Part shown: piece by piece, positions 1-6,059 of the stretch
How positions within the stretch are numbered: the first letter of the stretch is position 1
How the letters are laid out: each line of letters starts with the position of its first letter
Source of the DNA: Clostridia bacterium
GTDB lineage: Bacteria > Bacillota > Clostridia > Oscillospirales > Feifaniaceae
Direction of reading: 5' to 3'
Length of the DNA: 64,000 nucleotides
Assembly (NCBI GenBank): GCA_017427525.1
Contig: JAFRSP010000070.1
Span: 35,063 to 99,062 of the forward strand
Notes under the pieces: generated by a model
Databases searched by the model: none
Told to the model about the DNA's origin: nothing
The model's input: the letters and a program-made list of their open reading frames with translations, nothing else
Made by a program: the position numbers and the translations under genes

Positions 1-676
1 CAATGGGCGTTCCGCCCGCCTCCTGCACCAGGGCGGAGAGCATGGCGGAATTCGCGTCGCGGATCTGTCCCTCCTCGGGGATTTCCGATATCGGCACCAG
101 CTCGTCGCCGGTGGAGAGGATACCCACCACCGGCCTGCGGGAGACCGGCAGACGGGAGATTCCCATGGCGGCCAATGCGCCGATATCCTGCGCGGTCAGC
201 TTTCGTCCCGCGGGGAGTACCGTTTTGCCGGGACGCACGTCGTCCCCTTTGAAGATCAGGTTTTCCCCAGGCGCTGCGCTCTTCAGAATGCCGATGGTGC
301 CGTCGCCATAGTCTTCGGTATATTCGATCATCACCGCGGCGTCTGCCCCCTGGGGAATGGCGCCCCCGGTAGGCACGGCAGCACACTCCCCGCTTGAGAG
401 AGGCATAGAGGCTCCCTCGCCCATGAGGATCTCTCCCTGCAGGGTGAGCAGGGCAGGAAGAGAGTCAGAACAACCAAAGGTGTCCGAGGCACGCACGGCG
501 TAGCCGTCTACCGTGGACCGGTCGAATCCCGGCACGAACTCCTGCGCCGTCACCGGTGCGCTCAGCACCCGACCCGTAGCCTGCTCAAGGGGAAGCTCCT
601 CAACTCCCAACGGACCCTGAGCGAAGGTATCGGACAGAAGAGCATAGACCTCTTCCGGAGTTTTTACTGTCAGCAT
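1..676 (-). CDS. moeA: Molybdopterin molybdenumtransferase MoeA, 3' end beyond the window
   Basis: MoeA inserts molybdate (or tungstate) into adenylylated molybdopterin in the last step of cofactor synthesis. About 225 N-terminal residues are visible. They include the family motif FDRSTVDGYAVR (residues 51-62), PTGGAIPQGADA (102-113), STGDEL (188-193) and a GQIRDANS stretch (203-210), which belong to the MoeA N-terminal and MPT-binding domains. The ATG at 676-674 follows AAGGAGG at a good distance. It is divergent from the thiF-type gene at 762. The C-terminal half lies off the left edge, so completeness cannot be judged. A role serving the aldehyde oxidoreductase of this island is inferred from context. 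Confidence 0.93.
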   Translation of the reverse strand, partial: MLTVKTPEEVYALLSDTFAQGPLGVEELPLEQATGRVLSAPVTAQEFVPGFDRSTVDGYAVRASDTFGCSDSLPALLTLQGEILMGEGASMPLSSGECAAVPTGGAIPQGADAAVMIEYTEDYGDGTIGILKSAAPGENLIFKGDDVRPGKTVLPAGRKLTAQDIGALAAMGISRLPVSRRPVVGILSTGDELVPISEIPEEGQIRDANSAMLSALVQEAGGTPI

Positions 677-710
677 GGAGGATCCTCCTTTTTGCACGGG
701 GTGGCTTTTC

Positions 711-739
711 TTGCAAAGAACGCCTGTATCGGCTATACT
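711..739 (+). promoter_or_regulatory. SigA-type promoter of the ThiF/HesA-like gene
   Basis: TTGCAA (711-716), a 17-base spacer, then TATACT (734-739). It sits 22 bases before the chosen start at 762, within the moeA/thiF divergent region. Confidence 0.6.
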
Positions 740-761
740 CAGAGCCAAGGAGGCGATGCAG

Positions 762-1433
762 ATGGAACTGCGGTATGAACGGAATATCCCCTCCGTCTCC
801 CCGGAGGAGCAGGCCGCCCTTTCCCGGAAACGGGTGCTTGTGACGGGCTGCGGCGGCCTGGGAGGGTTTTTGATCGAATATCTTGCCCGGATGGGTGTGG
901 GGGAGCTGACGGTGGCAGACGGAGACGTATTCGAGGCCTCCAATCTGAATCGGCAGCTCCTCTCCGCGCCGGAAACGCTGGGCAAAGGCAAAGCCGCGGC
1001 AGCGGCGGCGCGGGTGCACCGAATCAACCCGCGGGTCAAAGTCGTGCCGGTAGAAGCCTTTTTCGGAAAAGACAACGCCGATCTCCTGACGGAGGGGCAG
1101 GATCTGGTGCTGGACGCTTTGGACAGTGCCGAGTCCAGGCTGATTCTGGAGGATGCCTGCGCCAAATGGGGCGTGACCATCGTGCACGGTGCGATCATGG
1201 GCTGGTCGGCCCAGGTCACGGTGGCAAGGCCGGGAGAAAACACCCTGCATCGGCTCTATGGGGAGAGCTTTTCACCGCGGTCAAAAACCAGTCTGCCCTT
1301 CACACCGGCATTCTGCGCGGCGGTGCAGGCAGCCGAAGCGGTGAAGCTGCTGTGCGGCCGTCCTTCGGCCCTGGAGGGGAAGCTGCTTGTGGCAGATCTG
1401 CTGCAAATGAACTGGGAAGTGATTCGGATCTAA
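762..1433 (+). CDS. ThiF/HesA/MoeB-family adenylyltransferase
   Basis: This is an E1-like enzyme that would adenylate the C-terminal glycine of a small sulfur-carrier protein, most likely the MoaD-like protein encoded at 5818. The 223-residue protein has the nucleotide-binding GCGGLGG loop (29-35), the acidic segment VADGDVFEASNLNRQ (51-65) and a DALDS motif (118-122). I see no CxxC zinc pairs, which classical MoeB and ThiF usually carry, so HesA-like is the better description. Two ATGs are possible (756 and 762). The AAGGAGG at 747-753 fits only 762, since 756 would be about 2 bases away. Its stop overlaps the stop of the convergent lysR gene by 4 bases. Confidence 0.85.
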   Translation: MELRYERNIPSVSPEEQAALSRKRVLVTGCGGLGGFLIEYLARMGVGELTVADGDVFEASNLNRQLLSAPETLGKGKAAAAAARVHRINPRVKVVPVEAFFGKDNADLLTEGQDLVLDALDSAESRLILEDACAKWGVTIVHGAIMGWSAQVTVARPGENTLHRLYGESFSPRSKTSLPFTPAFCAAVQAAEAVKLLCGRPSALEGKLLVADLLQMNWEVIRI

Positions 1434-2317
1434 TTGCAAGGTTCGACCGAGAAATAGTTCAGCACAAAATCCCGAAAGGCTCTGCCCAAAGGGGAGAGGG
1501 TCTTTTCCCTGCGAAAGCAGACCATCATCTGCCGGGTAAAGCGGCGATCCTGAAGGGGGATCAGCCGGATCGCCCCATCTCCCAGATAAAGTGCGGAGCA
1601 GTCGGTTGGCACAAAGCCCACACAAAGGCCTGAGGCGATCATTTGCCGGTGCAGCTCCCGGGAATCGGCATAGCAGACCGAATGAAAGCGGAGCGCCAGC
1701 GCGCTGCAAATCTGAAAGGGGAACTCCTCTCCGGAGCGGCCGCCTCGCAGAAACACCGCATCCTGCCCCTCCAGCGCCTTCGGAAGCAGGGAGGGGCTGT
1801 CTGCAAGAGGGTGCCGCGCGGGGACGGCCAGAGCATAGCGCTCCTCGTAGAGGGGATATCCGGTGAATTTTGCATATTTTCTTCCGGCGGGGTAGATGAG
1901 CATATCATATTCATTGATATCAAGGTGTTCCAAGCTCTCAATTTCGCCTGTGAGCTCGAATTCCGTTTCCGGGGCGATTTCCCGGTAGGCAGCAAGGCAC
2001 TCGGTGAGCTTGTCGCAGAAGCCGGCAAGGCCGATCTTGATTTTGGCCTCCGCCCCCGTGGATAAAAGACGCATATCATCAAGCGCATAGTCCAGTTCCC
2101 GAAGTACCATGGTGCTGAATTCCAACAGTCTTGCGCCGGCCGAATTCAACACCAGCTTTCGACCGTTTCGCTGAAAGAGCGGCATCCCGAGTTCCTCCTC
2201 CAGCGTGGAGAGGTTTTTGGACAGGGATGACTGGGAAAGATGCAAAAGCTCCGCAGCTTGGGAGACGTTTTCCAATTGGGCGATGGTGACAAAATAACGC
2301 AGCTGCGCAATACGCAC
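1430..2317 (-). CDS. LysR-family transcriptional regulator
   Basis: This 295-residue protein has a typical LysR layout. The N-terminal winged helix-turn-helix (about 1-60) contains LRYFVTIAQLENVSQAAELL followed by the recognition-helix region SQSSLSKNLSTLEEELG. The remainder is a periplasmic-binding-protein-like effector domain. The start is GTG at 2317, giving the usual LysR opening (M)RIAQLRYFV. It lies between the thiF-type gene and tupABC and is divergent from tupA, so control of the tungstate island is the natural inference. The effector is unknown; oxyanion or cofactor status are possibilities. Its own promoter overlaps an ATAA-N6-TTAT palindrome, suggesting autoregulation. Confidence 0.9.
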   Translation of the reverse strand: MRIAQLRYFVTIAQLENVSQAAELLHLSQSSLSKNLSTLEEELGMPLFQRNGRKLVLNSAGARLLEFSTMVLRELDYALDDMRLLSTGAEAKIKIGLAGFCDKLTECLAAYREIAPETEFELTGEIESLEHLDINEYDMLIYPAGRKYAKFTGYPLYEERYALAVPARHPLADSPSLLPKALEGQDAVFLRGGRSGEEFPFQICSALALRFHSVCYADSRELHRQMIASGLCVGFVPTDCSALYLGDGAIRLIPLQDRRFTRQMMVCFRREKTLSPLGRAFRDFVLNYFSVEPCN

Positions 2318-2441
2318 GGCGGCACCGTCCTTTCCGACGTTTCAGGGTTTCGGGAAAGCTCTGCGGGAGCAGGGAAGCCCCTCTTCCAACATAACCCTGC
2401 AAAAACGGGATTTCTGAACAGGGGAAATTCTCCCTGCCTTC

Positions 2442-2470
2442 AGTATAAATCCCCTTATTCCAAAAAGCAA
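2442..2470 (-). promoter_or_regulatory. SigA-type promoter of the lysR gene
   Basis: Read on the minus strand: TTGCTT (2470-2465), 17-base spacer, TATACT (2447-2442). The predicted transcript has a leader of about 115 bases before the GTG at 2317. Confidence 0.55.
2445..2458. promoter_or_regulatory. Candidate LysR operator ATAA-N6-TTAT
   Basis: A perfect palindrome, ATAAATCCCCTTAT, overlaps the -10 and spacer of the lysR promoter. It matches the T-N11-A type core bound by LysR-family regulators. Function is inferred from position only. Confidence 0.4.
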
Positions 2471-2653
2471 TCAGAAAATGGAACGATCCCTTTGCGCCTG
2501 CCGGAGGCAAAAACGCGGTAAGAACCCACCGGAAGGCTACCGCGCTTTTCGCAGAGAGAGGCCCCGTTGGCCGATGCGAATTCCCCAGCAGGGTTTCAAA
2601 AAACAAAAAGGGAGCAGGACGCTTTGATTTGAGGAAAAACACGGGAAAATCTG

Positions 2654-2682
2654 TTGCATCGAAGAAGAAATTGTGTTACAAT
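2654..2682 (+). promoter_or_regulatory. SigA-type promoter of tupABC
   Basis: TTGCAT (2654-2659), 17-base spacer, TACAAT (2677-2682). Transcription would start near 2690, leaving a leader of roughly 135 bases before tupA. Confidence 0.6.
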
Positions 2683-2689
2683 TATGACA

Positions 2690-2823
2690 TGCTGAAAACT
2701 GAATTTTGCAGTTTGAAAGCGGTGGACGAGCCTCTTTCCGAACCCGACCTGAACGGAGTTTCCGGGCAGGTCCCGATTGGATTGAGCTCGCTTTTTTATT
2801 CTGCAAAAATGGAGGAGAAACAC
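2690..2823 (+). other. Structured 5' leader of tupA
   Basis: The leader has several potential helices: AAACTG/CAGTTT (2696-2714); a hairpin GACCTG/CAGGTC (2746-2772) with an inner CGGA/TCCG; and an enclosing pair CGAGC (2727-2731) with GCTCG (2786-2790) followed at once by CTTTTTT. This could be a riboswitch or attenuator, but I could not match it to a known consensus. The rest of the 2318-2653 gap shows only the lysR promoter and its operator-like palindrome. Confidence 0.35.
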
Positions 2824-3813
2824 ATGAAAAGAACCCTTGCCTGGATTCTGGCCGCCGTATTGGTTTTAGGCCTTCTGGCCGGCTGCAGCAAAAATGCCGA
2901 GACCCCCGACGACGGGTCAGATGCTGAGGAAAGCGCCACCAATACCGTGATCCTCAAGGAAGCGGACGAAAAAATGATCAACACCTATACCCTGCTGGCA
3001 GTCAATCCCGAGGCTCCCTTTGTGGATGCAGATGGCAATCCGGTCTCCGACGTGGCGGTGAACGCCGCCGGTGCCGAGGCGCTCATCGACTGGTTCCTGT
3101 CTGCCGAGGGGAAGGATTTGGCCGCCGACTACGGTCAGGCCGAATATGGCGACAGCCTGTTCTACCTGCTGGAAGGCGCCCCGGTCTTTGCGGGCGAGAT
3201 CGCCGCTGCCACCCCCGAAACCGAGACCATCCGGCTTTCCACCACCACCTCCGTCAACGATTCCGGCCTGCTTGGCGCGCTGCTTCCCGTGTTTGAATCC
3301 GAATACGGCTACAAGGTGGAGATCCAGTCTGCCGGCACCGGCAAGGCGATCGCAGCGGCCAAATACGGCAACGCGGATCTGATCCTGGTCCACGCCAAGT
3401 CCCAGGAAGAGACCTTCGTGGCAGACGGCTTCTCATATGTGCTGCCCGGCTTTGAAAGCGAGCGGCTTTCCTTCCTGTATAACTACTTTGTGCTGTGCGG
3501 GCCTGCCTCTGACCCCGCCGGCGTGAAAGACTGTGCGAGCGTTCTGGATGCCTTTGCCGCCATTGCCGACGGTAAGTACACCTTTATCTCCCGCGGCGAC
3601 GGCTCCGGCACTCACACCAAGGAGCTGTCTCTCTGGCCCGAGGCTTTGGGCATCACCGCCGATGCGGAGAGCTTTGCCGACTACACCGAGTGGTATGTTT
3701 CCGCCAATGCCGGCATGGGTTCCTGCCTGGTGATGGCCGAGGAGAAGGAAGCCTATATCCTCACCGACAAGGCCACCTTCCTGACCTTCCAGGCCAACGG
3801 CGGCGTGATGTAA
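2824..3813 (+). CDS. tupA: Tungstate-binding lipoprotein TupA, apparently circularly permuted
   Basis: This is the extracellular substrate-binding lipoprotein of a tungstate ABC importer, 329 residues. The signal peptide ends in lipobox LLAGC with the lipidated Cys21. The recognisable TupA domain starts only at about residue 134 (ETIRLSTTTSVNDSG, the oxyanion-binding TTTS loop) and stops at 329 just after the AYILTDKATFLTFQ segment. The stretch that normally follows in TupA (a GD..L.N.Y.vi.VNP segment, then an AK.F.DW..S.EG helix and a final G..LF) is instead at residues about 40-115: INTYTLLAVNPE, GAEALIDWFLSAEGKDLA, YGDSLFYLLE. ATG 2824 follows GGAGGAG. It is followed by tupB and tupC. The permutation is my reading, from memory of the family. 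Confidence 0.87.
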   Translation: MKRTLAWILAAVLVLGLLAGCSKNAETPDDGSDAEESATNTVILKEADEKMINTYTLLAVNPEAPFVDADGNPVSDVAVNAAGAEALIDWFLSAEGKDLAADYGQAEYGDSLFYLLEGAPVFAGEIAAATPETETIRLSTTTSVNDSGLLGALLPVFESEYGYKVEIQSAGTGKAIAAAKYGNADLILVHAKSQEETFVADGFSYVLPGFESERLSFLYNYFVLCGPASDPAGVKDCASVLDAFAAIADGKYTFISRGDGSGTHTKELSLWPEALGITADAESFADYTEWYVSANAGMGSCLVMAEEKEAYILTDKATFLTFQANGGVM

Positions 3814-3880
3814 CCTTTCTGATTCGACAACAACCGGGGCAGGGCGTTGGCCCTGCCCCTTTGCGTAAGGAGCGATCAAT

Positions 3881-4567
3881 GTGCAAACCGCGCTGCAAAA
3901 GGCTCTTGAGCTCATCCTTTCGGGAGACCGTGAGTTGGCCAATATTCTTCTGGTCACGGCAAAAACCTGCGTGACCAGCTCGCTGATCGCGCTGCTGGTC
4001 GGCCTTCCCATCGGGATTTGGCTGGGAGCCAGCCGGTTCCGGGGCCGTCAGGCGCTGGTGGTTTTTTTCCGCACCATGATGGGCATGCCGCCCGTGGTGT
4101 GCGGACTGGTGATGTATATGCTTTTCTCAGGGGTTGGCCCGTTCGGAAAGAAAAAACTGCTTTTCACGGTGACTATCATGATCATTGCACAGGTGGTGCT
4201 CATCACCCCACTGGTGGTCGCCAATTTGGAAACATATGTCGCGGCGATCGCCCAGTCTGTGAGGGAAACGGCCAAAGGTCTCGGCATTGGGCCGTGGCGG
4301 ACCTTTCTGCTGCTCTCAAATGAGTGCATGTATCCCATCTTTTCCACCTACCTGCTGGCCTTTGCCCGCTCCATTGCGGAGGTCGGCGCGGTGTCCATGG
4401 TGGGCGGTGCCATCGCCTGGAAGACCAACGTGATGACCACGGCTATCATGCTCTATACCAATCGGGGCAGCTTCACATTGGGGGTCGCATTGGGCGTTAT
4501 CCTGATCGCGATCTCCCTGCTGGTGAATATCGCCGTCACCGTGATGCAGAGGAGGCTGAGCCGATGA
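3881..4567 (+). CDS. tupB: Tungstate ABC transporter permease TupB
   Basis: The inner-membrane permease of the tungstate importer, 228 residues with about five hydrophobic segments. The ABC-coupling EAA-type loop is visible at about 126-140 (SVRETAKGLGIGPWR). The start is GTG 3881 behind TAAGGAG (3866-3872). It lies 67 bases after tupA and its TGA overlaps the tupC ATG (ATGA), so the two are translationally coupled. The sequence resembles the TupB/ModB-like group; tungstate specificity is inferred from the TupA partner and the AOR context. Confidence 0.92.
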   Translation: MQTALQKALELILSGDRELANILLVTAKTCVTSSLIALLVGLPIGIWLGASRFRGRQALVVFFRTMMGMPPVVCGLVMYMLFSGVGPFGKKKLLFTVTIMIIAQVVLITPLVVANLETYVAAIAQSVRETAKGLGIGPWRTFLLLSNECMYPIFSTYLLAFARSIAEVGAVSMVGGAIAWKTNVMTTAIMLYTNRGSFTLGVALGVILIAISLLVNIAVTVMQRRLSR

Positions 4568-5232
4568 AGATCGCAGCCTGCAGCAAAACCTACGGAAAGC
4601 GCACGGTACTCCGCTGTGGGGAGCTGACGTTGGAGCCCGGAGAGGTCTGTGCCGTGGTGGGACCGAACGGCAGCGGGAAGTCCACCTATGCCAAACTGAT
4701 CGCGGGGGTGCTGGAGCCGGACAGAGCCGGAAGACTGGTCGAGGAGGCTGTGACGATCCGGTATATGCCGCAGAAAAGCTATCCCTTCCGGATGAGTGTG
4801 GAGAAAAACATTCTGCTCTCCGGGGATGATCGGGAAAGAGCGAGGGAGCTGATGGAAAAGCTCCGGCTGACCGCCCTTGTCCGTCAGCGTGCCGGCTCCC
4901 TGTCCGGTGGGGAAGCAGCCAAGATGGCCTTGGCACGGGTGCTGATGCAGCGGTGTGATCTGCTGATTCTGGACGAACCCACCGCGGCCATGGATATGGA
5001 ATCCGCCATCGCCGCCGAGCAGTTGATTCAGAACTACCGGCAGGAGAATGGGTGTGCCGTTTTGCTGGTGACCCATGATCTCTCTCAAGCACGGCGCATG
5101 GCGGGCAACGCGCTGTTTTTCTATGGAGGGGAACTGTGTGAAGCCGGCAGCGCAGAGACCGTGCTCTTTCATCCTGAGCGGGAGGAGACCCGCCAGTTTC
5201 TCGAGTATTACGGAGGCTTTGCAAAACGATGA
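4564..5232 (+). CDS. tupC: Tungstate ABC transporter ATP-binding protein TupC
   Basis: The cytoplasmic ATPase of the tungstate importer, 222 residues. It has a Walker A GPNGSGKST (33-41), a Q-loop in the YMPQKSYPF stretch (67-75), the signature LSGGE (113-117), Walker B LLILDEP (133-139) and an H-loop histidine at 171. There is no C-terminal regulatory (TOBE) domain, as in compact TupC proteins. It starts at the ATGA overlap with tupB and is the last gene of the tup operon, ending just before a bidirectional hairpin. Confidence 0.92.
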   Translation: MKIAACSKTYGKRTVLRCGELTLEPGEVCAVVGPNGSGKSTYAKLIAGVLEPDRAGRLVEEAVTIRYMPQKSYPFRMSVEKNILLSGDDRERARELMEKLRLTALVRQRAGSLSGGEAAKMALARVLMQRCDLLILDEPTAAMDMESAIAAEQLIQNYRQENGCAVLLVTHDLSQARRMAGNALFFYGGELCEAGSAETVLFHPEREETRQFLEYYGGFAKR

Positions 5233-5233
5233 A

Positions 5234-5262
5234 AAGCGCTGGAGGTTTTACCCCCAGCGCTT
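5234..5262. terminator. Bidirectional terminator between tupC and the moaE-like gene
   Basis: AAGCGCTGG pairs with CCAGCGCTT around an 11-base loop. The minus-strand copy is followed by TTTTC and best serves the moaE-like gene. On the plus strand it lies directly behind tupC, with a poorer T tract. Confidence 0.6.
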
Positions 5263-5274
5263 GATTCATGATAT

Positions 5275-5667
5275 TCAGGTTCTTTCGATTTCAAATACGC
5301 ACTCCTGCTTGAGCGCGCCGACCAAGAATTGCAGGGCATCGACTACATGGGGCCGGATGTCGCCTCCGATGAGCACGAGCATGAGATCCTCCCCGAGAGC
5401 CAGTTCGCCCTCGTTGAGCCAGACACGGACATGATAGATCCCTGGCAGACGCTTTGTCTTTTCCACGGTCTCTTTCACCTTTTTTGCATCGTAGCAAAAG
5501 TGCATGCCCTTGACCGGAAGAGTCCCCTCTGCACCCTCCCTCACCATGGCCCTGGCGGTCTGGCGCACCACGCTGTTGTGAACAAGATACATCCCGCATT
5601 TTGCCGCATTCTTCTCCGCTTTGGCCTCCTGTAGCCAGAGATCGACAGAGGGCGCTTTTTCACCCAT
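5275..5667 (-). CDS. Atypical MoaE-like protein (molybdopterin synthase large-subunit homologue)
   Basis: MoaE normally joins with MoaD to convert precursor Z to molybdopterin. This 130-residue protein matches the MoaE pattern in outline: a GMYLVHNSVVRQTA segment where MoaE has its GAVV.F.G.VR strand, and a C-terminal half with LGEDLMLVLIGGDIRPHVVD then QFLVGALKQE where MoaE has its iG...v.vSSPHR.eA segment and DRLK helix. The lysine of the LK pair is kept, but the following WKKE lysine and the SPHR pair are absent. ATG 5667 follows AAGGAGG. It has its own promoter and lies between two terminators. It may be a divergent MoaE for a tungsten cofactor or a protein with a changed role. Confidence 0.68.
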   Translation of the reverse strand: MGEKAPSVDLWLQEAKAEKNAAKCGMYLVHNSVVRQTARAMVREGAEGTLPVKGMHFCYDAKKVKETVEKTKRLPGIYHVRVWLNEGELALGEDLMLVLIGGDIRPHVVDALQFLVGALKQECVFEIERT

Positions 5668-5689
5668 GCGTTCGCCTCCTTTTTGTACC

Positions 5690-5717
5690 AGTATAGCAGG
5701 AATTTGAAAAATGACAA
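5690..5717 (-). promoter_or_regulatory. SigA-type promoter of the moaE-like gene
   Basis: Minus strand: TTGTCA (5717-5712), 16-base spacer, TATACT (5695-5690), immediately before the ribosome site of the gene. Confidence 0.6.
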
Positions 5718-5750
5718 CGCAGGCTGCGGGTTTTCCCACAAAAATCGCAG

Positions 5751-5788
5751 AAAAAAGGCCCCGGATGAAATACGCATTCGGGGCCTTT
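5751..5788 (-). terminator. Terminator of the aor-moaD transcript
   Basis: GGCCCCG pairs with CGGGGCC, extended by AAA/TTT pairs, and the minus-strand copy is followed by TTTTTT. It lies 30 bases after the moaD-like stop, separating aor-moaD from the moaE-like gene. Confidence 0.8.
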
Positions 5789-5817
5789 GCAGGGTTTTCC
5801 ATGAGGCGTATGATTGA

Positions 5818-6054
5818 TCAGCCGCCGCCGAGCAGGGTATAGACAAAAAGAATATCCCCCTCCGCAAGCGATTGGTCGGGAAACCTTCTGGCCTGATCGA
5901 CCATATAGATCACCCCGTTCAGCTCCTCAGCAGGGTTTCGGCCCTCCCGCCGCAACAGCAGTGCGGCGGCCTCCTCACAGGTGAGGACTTGCGGAGCTTC
6001 GACCGTTCCCTCCCATTTTTGGGTGAGCTCGTAAAAAACGACAGAAACTCTCAT
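5818..6054 (-). CDS. MoaD/ThiS-family sulfur-carrier protein
   Basis: A 78-residue ubiquitin-fold protein with the MoaD layout: an N-terminal strand MRVSVVFYELTQKW, a central helix with EEAAALLLRREG, and a C-terminal strand GDILFVYTLLGGG ending in the exposed glycines that become thiocarboxylated. It would be activated by the ThiF/HesA-like enzyme at 762 and would deliver sulfur to the pterin, perhaps with the MoaE-like protein. It starts 5 bases after the aor stop with no clear ribosome site of its own, so coupling to aor translation is likely. Linked aor-moaD pairs are known in anaerobes. Confidence 0.85.
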   Translation of the reverse strand: MRVSVVFYELTQKWEGTVEAPQVLTCEEAAALLLRREGRNPAEELNGVIYMVDQARRFPDQSLAEGDILFVYTLLGGG

Positions 6055-6059
6055 GGCGC

